Notes: a model not told the origin generated them from the sequence alone. Counted from the first letter of the stretch, positions 54,308 to 64,000 are shown. The stretch: DNA of 64,000 nt from Pontibacter vulgaris (GCF_022758145.1 NZ_JAJVDH010000003.1:682001-746000), one strand, 5' to 3'. Numbers and translations: made by a program.

Positions 54308-57300
54308 TTAAAACGTTACTCTGATACCGGCGCCATAGCTCCTGGTTTGCGGCAGCGATACATACTCAAGCCCCTGGAAGTTACCAGCTCCACCCACACT
54401 TGTTTCAGGGTCGAAGTTCGGGTAATCGGTTATGAGGAACAGGTTGCGGCCGGTCAGGTAGAGTGAAGCTCCCTGGAAAGGAGTTTTCTTAACCAGGTTT
54501 TCAGGTATAGTATAACCGAGGGTTACCTCGCGCAGGCGCACAAACGTAGTGGAGTATACATTCGACTCATCTATAACATCCATGGCGGTTTGCCAGAAAG
54601 TCTGCCCCTGTTCAACAGCTATATCGTTAGGACCTTCCACTACCAGGTTGCCATCTTCATCAATAAATCCTTTAGAGCCTTCGAATACTTTCGGTGTTTC
54701 ACGATCCTCGGTTATTTCTGCCATACCATATAGTTTGAGCAATCGGGTATTACCTGCATAAGCATTTCCTCCTTTTCGCCAGTCTAGCTGAGCTGTCAGG
54801 TTAAAGCCTAAGAAGTTGAAACTATTCTGAAAACTCAGCTCAAAATCAGGCTGCACGTTAGCAATAGCTTTTGCCGGGCCTGCAAGTGGCATACCATAGT
54901 ATGGGTTTGGCTCTCCTTCTATTGTTTCACGGCTGTCTACTACAATATTTCCACCGTCATCGCGCACAAACGAGGCACCGAAAATAACAGGGTAAGCGTC
55001 GCCTGCCTGCGCCCGCACGTTTGGTATCACAAAACCGCCCAGGAAGATATTTTCTACTCCGGGTGCCAGCTCTTTAACCTCGTTATCATAGGTAGAGAAG
55101 TTTGTAGTAAGCTCCCACTGGAAATTTGTGGACCTGACAGGAGTTATACCTACCACCAGTTCATGGCCCTTGGTTTGCAGTTTACCGGCATTGCGTAACT
55201 CGGCTGTAAAACCACTGGTTGGGGCTAATGGTACCGGGAAGATCTGATCTTCCGTGGTTTGGACGTAATAAGTATAATCTACTGTGAACCGGTTATCCAG
55301 AAATCTCAGGTCACCGCCAAACTCTGTTGTTTTGGTATTCTGAGGGCGTAACTGATCGGAACGTAACAGATCTGACAGTGAGTAACCGTTTAAGTCGTTA
55401 AAAGGAAACTGGATATTATCTGCAAGAAAGCCGGAACCCGAGCCCCCTACCAGGTAAAAGTTCCTAGTCTGGAATGCATCATCCGGTGCCTGGCCTACCT
55501 CTGCAAACGAAGCTCTTATTTTGGCAAAGCTCAACCAGTTGTTCTCGATCTCGAAAGCATCTGTTACTACAAAACCCAACCCAATAGATGGGTAGAAGAA
55601 GGATCGGTTATCGCGTGGCAGGTTAGAAACATAATCCTGGCGGGCACTGGCATTCAGGAAGAGATAATCTTTATACCCCGCTTCCAGGTTGGCATAAAAA
55701 CCAGCTACACGCCTTCTACTTATAAAATCTGTGGCCCGCTGCGTATTTGTACTACCAATGTTACGGAAGCCTCCTATGGCTATACCTGTACCAAAGTTAC
55801 TGATCAGCCTGCTACGTATATCATACACCTCATTACCCAATAGTAGGTTCAGGTTGATATCTTCTGTTACATCCCGGTTAAAATTCAGCGAAATGTTAGA
55901 GTTAATCTGGTTCTGATTATTGGTGTAGTCGTTTATCTGGCCGGCTCCGCCTGTATTACCTGAGCCTAACTCGTATACTTCCTTACCATCTGTTGTAAAA
56001 TAATCTACACCAAGCCTATAGTTCAGCGATACCCAGTCGAGGGGTTTATAGGTTAAATTAGCATTACCTATAACCCGGCGTGTTTGCTCCGTAAATGAGT
56101 TATTGGCCAGCGACCATCTTGGGTTATCAATGGCACTTCGGTAATTATACTGGCGGTAAGGTTCTCCAGGAAAAGAGAAAGGAGATCCCCACAGATCAAA
56201 TGTGCGGGGTGCGGCATATAATGTAAACAGTGGGTTAGATAAGTTACTACCTCCCGGTATCTTGTCCACATTTACATCCGAATAATTTACAGATGCTCCT
56301 AAGGTCACTTTCTCATTAAGGTTAAAATCGCCGGCAACTTTACCAGTATAGCGTTTCATACCTGTAGTTGGCACTATACCTTGCTGATCGGTAAAACCAA
56401 AACCGAAAGCATAGTTACCTAACTGCCCGCTGTTACCTACCGTAATGTTGTTGTTCCAGGTATGGCCGGTTTCGAAGAAGGGGTCAACGTTGTCGAAAAC
56501 CCTGTTACCGGGCCGTGTATTGCCCAAGCGGTCGGTAATATCGCCGAGTTCGCTTATGCGCGGACCCCATGAAAGTGAAGTAAAATTGGAATAATTTCCG
56601 GCGCTACCTTGCGCATAAGTGCTCTGCAAATCTGGCAAGCGGGAGACTTTATCAAACGTATAATCGGAGTTAAAAGTAACGGTAGCTCCTTTTTTAGCAG
56701 TCAGGCCCTTTCCTTTTTTAGTGGTGATGATCACAACCCCGTTTGAGGCACGCAAACCATAAAGCGCAGCAGCAGCACCACCTTTAAGCACCGAAATTGA
56801 TTCGATGTCGTTCGGGTTAATATCGAGTGCTCTGGAAGAAGCGTCTGCCCCACTTACACCACCTGTACCAGGGCCATTGCCGGATGCATCCTGGATTAAG
56901 GCGTTACTTTCAATAGGCATACCATCTACCACATATAGCGGCTGGTTGTTACCTATAAGCGCCCTGCTGCCACGTACCGTAATAGTAGAAGAAGAGCCAG
57001 GCAAACCGCTCGACTGCCGCACAATCACACCGGCTACTTTACCTTGTATGGCATTGGTAACGTTTGGCTGCCCTGCTTTGGAAACCGTTTCGCCTCCGAG
57101 CTGTTGCACCGAGTAACTCAGCGCCTTTTCTTCCCGCTCAATACCAAATGCCGTTACCACCACCTCGCTTAGTTGCTTTGTATCAACACCCATGGCCACA
57201 TTTATAGTTGTAGCGTTGCCAATAGGGCGTGTAACTGTAGTATAGCCAATAAACCTGAACTCCAGCGCAGTACCAGTTGCCGGAACGTTTATAGTATAGG

Positions 57301-57478
57301 ATCCATCGGCACCAGTGGTTGTGCCCACCGTTGTGCCTTTTACCAGAACAGCCACCCCCGGTAACGGCTGACCAGTAGCCTGGTCTGTAACCGTACCTGT
57401 AACCGTTCCGCCTTGCGCCATGGCTTGTTGCAATATGCCAAACACAAGGATGAAGCTTATTAGTAATAGTCTTTTCAT
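54308..57478 (-). CDS. SusC/RagA-family TonB-dependent transporter (second pair)
   Basis: A 1056-residue outer-membrane transporter. A signal peptide ending AMAQ, a carboxypeptidase-regulatory-like domain (about 25-105) with TDQATGQPLPGVAVLVKGTT, the plug with SEVVVTAFGIEREEKALS and YVVDGMPIESNAL, then a beta-barrel. The FGIEREEKALSYSVQ plug variant is a common SusC subgroup. Start at ATG 57478 is well supported. It contains three or more AAGTATA/TATACTT copies, unlike the first SusC. Nearest family members transport oligosaccharides or peptides; the substrate here is unknown. Confidence 0.94.
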   Translation of the reverse strand: MKRLLLISFILVFGILQQAMAQGGTVTGTVTDQATGQPLPGVAVLVKGTTVGTTTGADGSYTINVPATGTALEFRFIGYTTVTRPIGNATTINVAMGVDTKQLSEVVVTAFGIEREEKALSYSVQQLGGETVSKAGQPNVTNAIQGKVAGVIVRQSSGLPGSSSTITVRGSRALIGNNQPLYVVDGMPIESNALIQDASGNGPGTGGVSGADASSRALDINPNDIESISVLKGGAAAALYGLRASNGVVIITTKKGKGLTAKKGATVTFNSDYTFDKVSRLPDLQSTYAQGSAGNYSNFTSLSWGPRISELGDITDRLGNTRPGNRVFDNVDPFFETGHTWNNNITVGNSGQLGNYAFGFGFTDQQGIVPTTGMKRYTGKVAGDFNLNEKVTLGASVNYSDVNVDKIPGGSNLSNPLFTLYAAPRTFDLWGSPFSFPGEPYRQYNYRSAIDNPRWSLANNSFTEQTRRVIGNANLTYKPLDWVSLNYRLGVDYFTTDGKEVYELGSGNTGGAGQINDYTNNQNQINSNISLNFNRDVTEDINLNLLLGNEVYDIRSRLISNFGTGIAIGGFRNIGSTNTQRATDFISRRRVAGFYANLEAGYKDYLFLNASARQDYVSNLPRDNRSFFYPSIGLGFVVTDAFEIENNWLSFAKIRASFAEVGQAPDDAFQTRNFYLVGGSGSGFLADNIQFPFNDLNGYSLSDLLRSDQLRPQNTKTTEFGGDLRFLDNRFTVDYTYYVQTTEDQIFPVPLAPTSGFTAELRNAGKLQTKGHELVVGITPVRSTNFQWELTTNFSTYDNEVKELAPGVENIFLGGFVIPNVRAQAGDAYPVIFGASFVRDDGGNIVVDSRETIEGEPNPYYGMPLAGPAKAIANVQPDFELSFQNSFNFLGFNLTAQLDWRKGGNAYAGNTRLLKLYGMAEITEDRETPKVFEGSKGFIDEDGNLVVEGPNDIAVEQGQTFWQTAMDVIDESNVYSTTFVRLREVTLGYTIPENLVKKTPFQGASLYLTGRNLFLITDYPNFDPETSVGGAGNFQGLEYVSLPQTRSYGAGIRVTF

Positions 57479-58072
57479 TGTGGTATAGTTATAGTTAACA
57501 AAATTGAAGGAGTGTTGATTTTACTCGCTTCTAAGTAGCTTAAGAGCTAATAATGCCAGTTAATTTGTTCTTAACTGGTAATCAGGGTAGCAAATATGTT
57601 AGTGTGCATGTAAAGCAATTACCAGATTGCACAGGGGCGGTAACACCACGTGTTGTGGTGGCTGGAAGGGGTAAACTTATATTTCAATGGATTTAAAATA
57701 TGCATTCCAAGCTTTTCAACTTGAATCAAGGATTTTTGTAGCCATAAAAGAATTAGTAAAAGTGTTATACCATCTATTTATACTTGGTTATTCAGATTAA
57801 TTAAACAAAGCCCATATATACATACTACAATTTAATCTTTGTTTATTTTTAATATATACGCATCTCTTACTTTAAAGTATAGCCAGAAATTGCATTAACA
57901 CACAACTTAAGACACAATTCAATCAGGTATAAAAAACTATAAATCAATATATTAAAATACATTTATTATACTTCGCTTATACTTTACACTACAACTCAAG
58001 CATAACTTAACTCTGCTATTTCAATTGAGAATTATAGTTAAGTGTAAAGCAATTAGTCCTTAAACCTGCCAA
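57479..58072. other. Non-coding region upstream of the second SusC gene
   Basis: About 590 bases without a supportable gene. The 57556-57578 inverted repeat and a hairpin CACCAC/GTGGTG (57644-57649 and 57655-57660) lie near the SusC start. The rest (57680-58070) is very AT-rich with several TATACTT copies. I found no consensus -7 box. Confidence 0.55.
57556..57578. promoter_or_regulatory. Inverted repeat CCAGTTAA/TTAACTGG, candidate operator of susC
   Basis: A perfect 8-bp dyad (57556-57563 and 57571-57578) with a 7-base loop TTTGTTC, centred about 89 bases upstream of the susC start. A repressor or anti-sigma-type regulator could bind it. No match to a known box is claimed. Confidence 0.45.
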
Positions 58073-58106
58073 CAAAAAAGGGCACCATTGCTGGTGCCCT
58101 TTTTTG
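58073..58106 (-). terminator. Intrinsic terminator after prfB
   Basis: Perfect stem, CAAAAAAGGGCACCA (58073-58087) and its complement (58092-58106), 4-base loop TTGC, with T-rich tail. It lies 23 bases past the prfB stop. Confidence 0.92.
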
Positions 58107-58128
58107 TTCTAAACTTATACTTTATACT

Positions 58129-59206
58129 TTATGCCTGCATCAGGTAAGCTTTGATATATTCATCCAGGTCGCCGTCCAGTACGTTTTGTACATCTGTTCG
58201 CTCCACTCCGGTACGAATGTCTTTTATCAGTTTATATGGATGTAAAACATAGTTCCGGATCTGAGAACCGAAATCGATACGTTTTTTGGTGCTTTCGATG
58301 CGGTCACGTTCCTCGTTGCGTTTTTCCATCTCTATCTGGTAGAGGCGCGATTTCAGCATGCGCAGAGCATGTTCCTTGTTCATCAGCTGCGAGCGCTCTA
58401 TCTGGCATTCTATTACAATACCAGATGGCTTATGCTTCAGGCGCACGGCTGTTTCTACTTTGTTCACGTTCTGGCCACCTGCACCACCCGACCGGAAAGT
58501 ATCCCATTCGATATCGCTTGGGTTAACCTCAATGTTAATGGTATCGTCCACCACAGGATAGGCAAACACGGAGGCAAACGAAGTATGGCGCCGCCCACCC
58601 GAATCGAAAGGCGAAATACGCACTAAACGATGCACGCCGATCTCCGATTTGAGGTAACCATAGGCAAAGTCGCCGGTAATTTCCAGGGTAGCCGATTTTA
58701 TACCTGCCCCATCGCCAGCGTTATAGTTAATCTGTTTTACACCGAACTTATGCGATTCTGCCCACATAATGTACATGCGCATCAGCATTTCGGCCCAGTC
58801 CTGGCTTTCGGTACCGCCCGCACCGGGGTTTATTTCAAGTATGGCACTGAGCTGGTCTTCTTCACCGCTGAGCATGCGCTTAAACTCCAGCCCCTCTACA
58901 GCATCAACTGCTTTTTTATACTCCTGCAGAATCTCTTCTTCGCTTACGTCGCCCTCTTTGTAAAAGTCAAACAGCACTTCAAAATCAGCAACTGCTTTCT
59001 CTACCAACTCGTAATGGTCGGTCCATACTTTTACTGATTTTACTTCTTTCAGCACCTTTTCGGCAGCTTTCGGTTCATCCCAGAAATCGGCGGCCAGGGT
59101 CTGTTTTTCGGTTTCAGCTATCTGCTCTTTCTTGGCATCGTAGTCAAAGATACCTCCTCAAAGCCTCTACTCTGGCCTTTAACTCTTTAAGTTGTTCTGT
59201 TGTCAT
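58129..59206 (-). CDS. prfB: Peptide chain release factor 2 with programmed +1 frameshift
   Basis: RF2 releases nascent peptides at UGA and UAA stop codons. Translation starts at ATG 59206 ([20 protein letters not shown], 20 codons), meets an in-frame TGA (59146-59144), and must shift +1 at CTT to continue as [15 protein letters not shown] through to 58129; the joined protein is about 358 residues, the usual RF2 size. The GGQ loop segment is [17 protein letters not shown], and the SPF-like codon-recognition region reads [15 protein letters not shown]. The longer 3' frame alone has no proper start. Ends in a strong terminator. Confidence 0.96.
59143..59158 (-). promoter_or_regulatory. prfB programmed frameshift site
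   Basis: On the minus strand the site reads AGG AGG TAT CTT TGA C, the canonical RF2 autoregulatory slippage site: an SD-like AGGAGG 3 bases before CTT, then the TGA stop and C. When RF2 is scarce the ribosome slips +1 at CTT. This is one of few SD-like sequences in the window. Confidence 0.93.
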
Positions 59207-59241
59207 GTTATAGTTTTATACTTGCCTGTACTAAAAAAACA

Positions 59242-59280
59242 GATGCTGAAGTATAAACGTGCAGCTTATACTTCAGCATC
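59242..59280 (-). terminator. Terminator after ilvE with AAGTATAA in the stem
   Basis: Arms GATGCTGAAGTATAA (59242-59256) and TTATACTTCAGCATC (59266-59280), perfect 15 bp, 9-base loop. On the minus strand the hairpin is followed by TGTTTTTTTAG. It separates ilvE from prfB. Confidence 0.9.
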
Positions 59281-59298
59281 CGGTACATAGGTTATACT

Positions 59299-60372
59299 TT
59301 ATAAGTTGATTTTGTATACCCAGTTATGAATATCGGGATCCTGGCCGGTCTTAATTCTGTCCAGCGCCTGCGCTATGGTATTGGAAATGGTTCTGCTCTC
59401 TACCGGCGGCAGCTCAAACTCTTCATCTTTATAAGCGATGGTCGCGATCTGGGCAATGGTGGCAGCCGTACCTGTACCGAAAGCTTCCTGCAGCTTACCC
59501 GCTCTGTGTGCCGTTACTATTTCATCTACGGCCACTTTGCGTTCTTCCACTTTATATCCCAGGTCTCTGGCTAATTGCAGTACGCTTTTGCGCGTGATAC
59601 CATCCAGAATGGTTGTACTTACGGCAGGGGTTACCAGCACATCATCGATCACGAACATCACGTTCATTGTACCAGATTCTTCGATATACTTATGCTCTTT
59701 GGCATCGGTCCAGATAAGCTGGTGATAGCCGCGCTCCTGCATTTTTTTGGCCGGCAACAAAGCCGCGCCATAGTTACCGGCAGCTTTGGCAAAACCGGCG
59801 CCGCCCTCTACAGAGCGAACATAGTTTGGCTCAATAGCTACCTTTACCGGCTGGCCATAGTATGCGCCTACCGGGCAGGAGAAAATAGTGAAACGGTAAT
59901 TTGAAGAAGGACGAACCCCTATAAAATCATCGGTAGCGAACATAAACGGACGGATGTACAGCGCCGAACCGGCAGTTGGCGGTACCCAGGCTGCATCCAG
60001 GCGCAGCAGCTGCTCCAGGCCCTGCATAAAAATATCCTCCGGTATTTCTGGCATGCACATACGCTCAGCCGATAGATTCAGGCGCTTCAAGTTATCGTAT
60101 GGCCTGAAAAGCAGAATTTCTCCTTCAGCACTGCGGTAAGCTTTCATGCCTTCGAAAATAGCTTGCCCGTAATGTATGGCTGAGGTTGCCGGGCTCAACG
60201 ACATATTACCATAAGGCAATATCTCGGGCGCTTGCCAGGCACCGTCTTTATAATCGGAAACCAGCATGTGGTCCGAAAATATCTTACCAAATTCAATGTT
60301 ATTTACATCCAGGTCGGTAATACGCGATTGCGCCACCTGCTGTGTTTGTATAGTTAGGGTATCAACTGACAT
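59299..60372 (-). CDS. ilvE: Branched-chain amino acid aminotransferase
   Basis: A 357-residue class IV PLP aminotransferase that makes or degrades valine, leucine and isoleucine. The PLP lysine is in GGAGFAKAAGNYGAAL (about residues 192-207), and the C-terminal motif is FGTGTAATIAQI. The EESGTMNVMFV segment matches the long, eukaryote-like BCAT group found in Bacteroidota. Length agrees with that group. It begins 26 bases downstream of the cobalamin adenosyltransferase and ends in a motif-containing terminator. Confidence 0.95.
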   Translation of the reverse strand: MSVDTLTIQTQQVAQSRITDLDVNNIEFGKIFSDHMLVSDYKDGAWQAPEILPYGNMSLSPATSAIHYGQAIFEGMKAYRSAEGEILLFRPYDNLKRLNLSAERMCMPEIPEDIFMQGLEQLLRLDAAWVPPTAGSALYIRPFMFATDDFIGVRPSSNYRFTIFSCPVGAYYGQPVKVAIEPNYVRSVEGGAGFAKAAGNYGAALLPAKKMQERGYHQLIWTDAKEHKYIEESGTMNVMFVIDDVLVTPAVSTTILDGITRKSVLQLARDLGYKVEERKVAVDEIVTAHRAGKLQEAFGTGTAATIAQIATIAYKDEEFELPPVESRTISNTIAQALDRIKTGQDPDIHNWVYKINL

Positions 60373-60397
60373 AAGTATAGGTTTTGTTGATGTATAG

Positions 60398-60949
60398 TTA
60401 TAGGCGCGGCTTCCAGGCCACTTCTTCTGCCTTTAGCTCATGCGTCATCAGGCGGCAGAGTGCAAACAGGTAATCGGATAATCTGTTTAAATAAATTACC
60501 ACCAGGTCATCTACCTGAGATTCTTCCTGTAACCGGATAACGAGCCTTTCGGCGCGGCGGCAAACGCAGCGGGCTACGTGGCAAAACGAAACCGACTGAT
60601 GCCCACCAGGCAACACAAAAGAGCGGAGCGGCGGCACTTCCGCCGTATACTTGTCTATTTCCTGTTCAAGCAGTTCTATGTCCTCGGCGTGCAAGTCCGG
60701 GGTTGCCATTTTTACAGCTTTTTCGGGGTCTGTAGCCAACGTAGAGCCAATCGTAAACAACCTGTCCTGGATCTCTTTTAATATATCGGCCCGGTTTTTA
60801 TTTACTTCCTGATCGCGCACCAGCCCTATGTACGAATTAAGCTCATCTACGGTGCCGTAAGACTCTATACGGAGATGCGATTTAGCCACGCGGGTACCGC
60901 CAATAAGCGCGGTAGTGCCTTTGTCGCCTGTTTTAGTATATATTTTCAT
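60398..60949 (-). CDS. PduO-type cob(I)alamin adenosyltransferase
   Basis: A 183-residue adenosyltransferase that makes adenosylcobalamin from ATP and cob(I)alamin. The ATP-binding N-terminus is TKTGDKGTTALIGGTRVAK, the signature SYGTVDELNSYIGLVRD is at about residues 30-46, and the C-terminal helix has the conserved LNRLSDYLFALCR. This marks the PduO family, as opposed to CobA. Downstream of the ABC ATPase gene with no gap (start at 60949), so probably co-transcribed. Confidence 0.93.
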   Translation of the reverse strand: MKIYTKTGDKGTTALIGGTRVAKSHLRIESYGTVDELNSYIGLVRDQEVNKNRADILKEIQDRLFTIGSTLATDPEKAVKMATPDLHAEDIELLEQEIDKYTAEVPPLRSFVLPGGHQSVSFCHVARCVCRRAERLVIRLQEESQVDDLVVIYLNRLSDYLFALCRLMTHELKAEEVAWKPRL

Positions 60950-61675
60950 TTAATTATGTGCTGCCTGTAATTTTGCGGCTGTTACCACATCTTCGTTCAC
61001 CGTATCCGACTCTATCAGGCCATCGCGCAGGCGTACGATGCGGTGTGCATACTTGGCAATATCTTCTTCGTGCGTTACCATAATAATGGTATTGCCTTTG
61101 GCATGCAGGTTCTCGAACAGCTCCATTATCTCGTAAGATGTTTTAGAGTCGAGGTTACCGGTTGGCTCATCGGCCAGAATTATACTTGGGTTATTGATAA
61201 GCGCCCTTGCAATGGCAACACGCTGCCGCTGGCCACCTGAAAGTTCGTTTGGTTTATGCTTGCCACGGTTACCCAAGCCCACACTTTCCAGGGCAAGCTG
61301 TGCCCGCTCCTCGCGCTCGCTTTTATTGTAGCCGGCATATATAAGGGGTAATGCTACATTCTCCAAAGAAGTCTGGCGGGGCAACAGGTTAAAGGTCTGG
61401 AACACGAAACCTATCTCTTTGTTTCGGATCTCGGCCAGCTCGTTATCCGTCATGTTGCTCACATCATTGCCATTCAGGATATACTGCCCGCCGGATGGTG
61501 TATCGAGGCAGCCAATGATATTCATCAGCGTAGATTTACCAGAGCCTGATGGGCCCATAAATGCCACATACTCTCCTTTCTGAATGTTGATGGATACCGA
61601 CTTAAGCGCGTTTATAGTTTCGCTGCCCATGTGGTATACCCTGGAGATATTGTGTGTTTCGATGATGGTGCTCAT
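60950..61675 (-). CDS. ABC transporter ATP-binding protein (LolD/MacB-like)
   Basis: A 241-residue ABC ATPase. Walker A is GPSGSGKST (about residues 41-49), the signature is [10 protein letters not shown] (about 145-154), Walker B is [11 protein letters not shown] (about 165-175), and the [15 protein letters not shown]-loop is present. Sequence and length match the LolD/MacB/FtsE branch, which works with FtsX-like permeases. No permease gene lies within the window. It begins 12 bases after the end of the TPR membrane protein gene, which is upstream on this strand. Confidence 0.94.
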   Translation of the reverse strand: MSTIIETHNISRVYHMGSETINALKSVSINIQKGEYVAFMGPSGSGKSTLMNIIGCLDTPSGGQYILNGNDVSNMTDNELAEIRNKEIGFVFQTFNLLPRQTSLENVALPLIYAGYNKSEREERAQLALESVGLGNRGKHKPNELSGGQRQRVAIARALINNPSIILADEPTGNLDSKTSYEIMELFENLHAKGNTIIMVTHEEDIAKYAHRIVRLRDGLIESDTVNEDVVTAAKLQAAHN

Positions 61676-61686
61676 ACAGCCGGATT

Positions 61687-64000
61687 TTATAGTTGCCAGT
61701 CGTCGGCGCGGGTCGCTGCAGCCTGGCGCTGTTTCTCAAATTCAAGAATAAATGTACTATATTCCGATTCAGTAAGCAAATTTCGAAGTTCCTCTAATGC
61801 CTGATCTGCATAGCTTACCAATCCCTGATTTATACTTTCCAGGGCATACGCTTTGTATAACCTTGTCGAGTACGGATTATAGGTGATGCCATCCAGCAGA
61901 ATATTATAGGCTTTCATACCTTTTGGTGCTTGTTTTGCAAAAAAAGCAGCAGCTTTCTCTACTACTTCCTCATCATATAACAGCATTTTAACAGCCTGAG
62001 TATATTGCTCGGAGGCTTCGCGTGTACGACCTTTTGATTCGGCAATTCTGGCCCTGAAGTATACTAACTGACGTTTGTCTTTCGGAGTGAGGTAAAGCTT
62101 CTCCATACGCCCGAGCAGGGTATTATAGTTTTTGGTATACAACCATAACTTCATCTGTTTCAGGTTAAGCTCAGAGCGCAGGCTGCCTTCTGGCGGCAAT
62201 TGGTTAGCAGTTTCTTTTACGGCATCGTTAGCGGCTTTCCAGTTCTTTTGCTGCATCAGGTAATCTATGCGGGCCAGCAAGGCTTGGCGGCGCAGCTCTT
62301 TCTCCTGAACGCTGTTAACAATAGCATCTACCTGACCTAGGCTAAGCTGTGGCAAATAGGCCAGCAGGTACTGCACTTTATCTTTGTCGGGTGCCTGGTT
62401 AACAATAGCCTGTGTATGCTGGTCCAGCACAGTAAGCAGCGATTGCGCTACTTCGATAGCAGGCTCGTATTCTGTAAAACCTACTTCCTTCAGGGCTTCT
62501 TTGGCGGCACCAGGCTGGTGGGCCAGCGCCAAAGCGTAACTATGCGCCAGGAAAGCATTGTTATAGCCTCTGTCTTTTGCCAGCTTAAAGTATGCGGCCG
62601 CAGCACCATAGTTGTTTTCCTCCATCATCCAGAGGCCCAAGGCATTGTAATAATACCCGCTTCTGCCCGAAGATGCCAGCGCCAGGTTCTCCACCACGCT
62701 TCGCGCCTCTTTCGGTCTACCGTTATAGTGTTGTATCAGGCCTTTCAGGTATAACAGGTCTTCCATAAAGAGCTGATTCCCTTTCTGGTTGAGGTATTTA
62801 TTAAGAGGTTCAAGTTTGCTGGTATCGCCGTTACTAAGTGTGCTAAGCGTACTATTATAGAAAAGTGTAAAATCCTCCACCTGTTCCAAAGAATCAGGCG
62901 TAAAGCCATCCTCATTTGCAGGCTGTTGCCCTAATAATTGGCGCAGGGTAGTCAGGTTGGTTCTCAGCGGTTTATACTTGCCGCCATTACTTTCCAGCAA
63001 TAGTTCTTCGGCCTGCTTCAGCATTGCCTGGCGTGTATAAAAGGCCAGCCGGTTGCTTCTTACAAAATCCTCATCCGAAGTATACTTCTGGGCAAGGTTA
63101 AAATAATAATCGGTGCTGTCGTTAACGCTGGTCTGGGAATAAAGCAGGGCCAGGTTGTTATAGATCTCCCCTGATTCCGGGAAAACTTCTGCACCTTGCT
63201 GCAGTACGTAAAGCTTCTCAAAGAAATATTCTTTCTCGTCGTAGAGGTTGGCCAGTCGAATATAAAGCTTTGGGTCAGGGCGCTTCTCCAACGATTCTTT
63301 CATGCGAAGTATCTCGTTGTTACGCTGATTTTTTTCGCGGTAAATACCGGCCAGGCTATAGTTGGCCTTCACGTTGTTGTTGTCGTAAAGGGCACTCTCC
63401 TGGTAAAAACGCTCCGCAAGTATGGTGTTATCAGTGGCTTTGTACAGATCGCCAAGGTAATTGTAGTAACCGGCGTAAACATAAAAGTAAGCCCTGTACT
63501 GCGTGCGCATCACAAGTATGGCCAGCAATATGGCACCCATCGTGAAGACAGTATAAAATGGCAATCGTTTAGCCTGGTACACCACTTTGTAAACCTGCAG
63601 GCGCTGGTCTATCAAACGCCCGAAGTTAAACATCACATACACAAAGAACATGAAGCCGAAAGCCAGGTGCGTATATACGATCAGGTCGTGGTAAACTACA
63701 GTGAGCGAGTCGTTGGCGGTAGCAAAAGCATAGCCTATACTTAAAACGGTAATGGTGGCAAATACCAGGTAAAGTATTGCTCCGGCTGGTTTAAACGCCA
63801 TAAAACGGCCATAGTACTGCTCTCGCTGGCGCATGCCCCAGAAGCCCGAAATAATCGAAAGCAGCAGAATAACATAACCATTGATATAGAACAGATCTAG
63901 CTTTACATACCCGACATGGCGCAGGTATAACAGCAGCAGGTTAAGCAAGTATAAGATACTTACCAGCATAAACTGCCATAAACTAAAACGGCGTTCCGGC
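61687..64000 (-). CDS. Membrane protein with N-terminal helices and TPR repeats, 5' end beyond the window
   Basis: At least 770 residues; the frame stays open to the window edge upstream of the ATG at 63969 (reading RRFSLWQF before it), so the true start lies outside. Four or five hydrophobic segments occupy the first 150 residues ([41 protein letters not shown] and others), after which the protein is a long array of TPR-like helices (about 170-740) ending in the cytoplasm or periplasm. No enzymatic motif. It precedes the ABC ATPase gene by 12 bases and is probably co-transcribed, hinting at a shared envelope role. I do not recognise a named family. Confidence 0.8.
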   Translation of the reverse strand, partial: PERRFSLWQFMLVSILYLLNLLLLYLRHVGYVKLDLFYINGYVILLLSIISGFWGMRQREQYYGRFMAFKPAGAILYLVFATITVLSIGYAFATANDSLTVVYHDLIVYTHLAFGFMFFVYVMFNFGRLIDQRLQVYKVVYQAKRLPFYTVFTMGAILLAILVMRTQYRAYFYVYAGYYNYLGDLYKATDNTILAERFYQESALYDNNNVKANYSLAGIYREKNQRNNEILRMKESLEKRPDPKLYIRLANLYDEKEYFFEKLYVLQQGAEVFPESGEIYNNLALLYSQTSVNDSTDYYFNLAQKYTSDEDFVRSNRLAFYTRQAMLKQAEELLLESNGGKYKPLRTNLTTLRQLLGQQPANEDGFTPDSLEQVEDFTLFYNSTLSTLSNGDTSKLEPLNKYLNQKGNQLFMEDLLYLKGLIQHYNGRPKEARSVVENLALASSGRSGYYYNALGLWMMEENNYGAAAAYFKLAKDRGYNNAFLAHSYALALAHQPGAAKEALKEVGFTEYEPAIEVAQSLLTVLDQHTQAIVNQAPDKDKVQYLLAYLPQLSLGQVDAIVNSVQEKELRRQALLARIDYLMQQKNWKAANDAVKETANQLPPEGSLRSELNLKQMKLWLYTKNYNTLLGRMEKLYLTPKDKRQLVYFRARIAESKGRTREASEQYTQAVKMLLYDEEVVEKAAAFFAKQAPKGMKAYNILLDGITYNPYSTRLYKAYALESINQGLVSYADQALEELRNLLTESEYSTFILEFEKQRQAAATRADDWQL

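Overview
The window reads as chromosomal DNA of a Bacteroidota bacterium, most likely order Cytophagales and probably Hymenobacteraceae; the genus cannot be fixed from the sequence. The reasons are two SusC/SusD (RagA/RagB) pairs, PorT- and PorE-like type IX secretion components, a menaquinone-type UbiE, few Shine-Dalgarno sequences before start codons, and many TAnnTTTG -7 boxes, in two cases with TTTG exactly 20 bases upstream. Both ends cut a gene: a short-chain dehydrogenase on the left and a membrane/TPR protein on the right. I saw no rRNA, tRNA, CRISPR array, transposase or phage gene.

Layout. 1-5.9 kb (minus): dehydrogenase, PorT-like barrel, UbiE, a PorE-like TPR/propeller/OmpA protein and a shorter paralogue. 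6.1-13 kb: EngB GTPase, a TonB-C protein, a DUF5606 protein, fructose-1,6-bisphosphatase, aspartate kinase, enoyl-CoA hydratase, then a PerR-like repressor with its own promoter/operator next to a 2-Cys peroxiredoxin. 13-22.6 kb: VOC and GNAT proteins, Kdo transferase WaaA overlapping RsgA, a fasciclin lipoprotein, a cyclophilin, and a 5-oxoproline operon (pxpB-pxpC-pxpA plus NRAMP-like transporter). 22.7-23.8 kb: an AT-rich two-gene island with cassette-like junctions. 23.8-29.1 kb: two acetyltransferases, a MoxR-type ATPase and its VWA partner, an acyl-ACP desaturase. 29.3-31.8 kb: a tightly overlapped deoxy-aminosugar operon (ketoisomerase-like cupin, aminotransferase, glycosyltransferase). 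31.9-47.2 kb: housekeeping genes (EamA, YigZ, CorA, Usp, Dtd, MazG, ComB, GcvT, RNase HII), a CHASE3 histidine kinase with a response regulator, and several unknown envelope proteins. 47.4-57.5 kb: two tandem SusC/SusD nutrient-uptake pairs. 58.1-64 kb: prfB with a programmed +1 frameshift, ilvE, a PduO-type cobalamin adenosyltransferase, an ABC ATPase and a TPR membrane protein.

The most unusual signal is not a gene. The heptamer AAGTATA (reverse complement TATACTT) recurs throughout, in both strands, in coding and non-coding DNA, far above chance. It appears as full palindromes (AAGTATACTT), as inverted pairs forming the stems of transcription terminators, and inside genes where it shapes codon choice (AGT ATA for Ser-Ile, ATA CTT for Ile-Leu, AAG TAT for Lys-Tyr). 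It is scarce or absent in the AT-rich island and in the first SusC/SusD pair. This is the pattern of a dispersed genome signature such as a DNA-uptake, methylation or chromosome-organisation word, and I consider it the best candidate for an undescribed system here.
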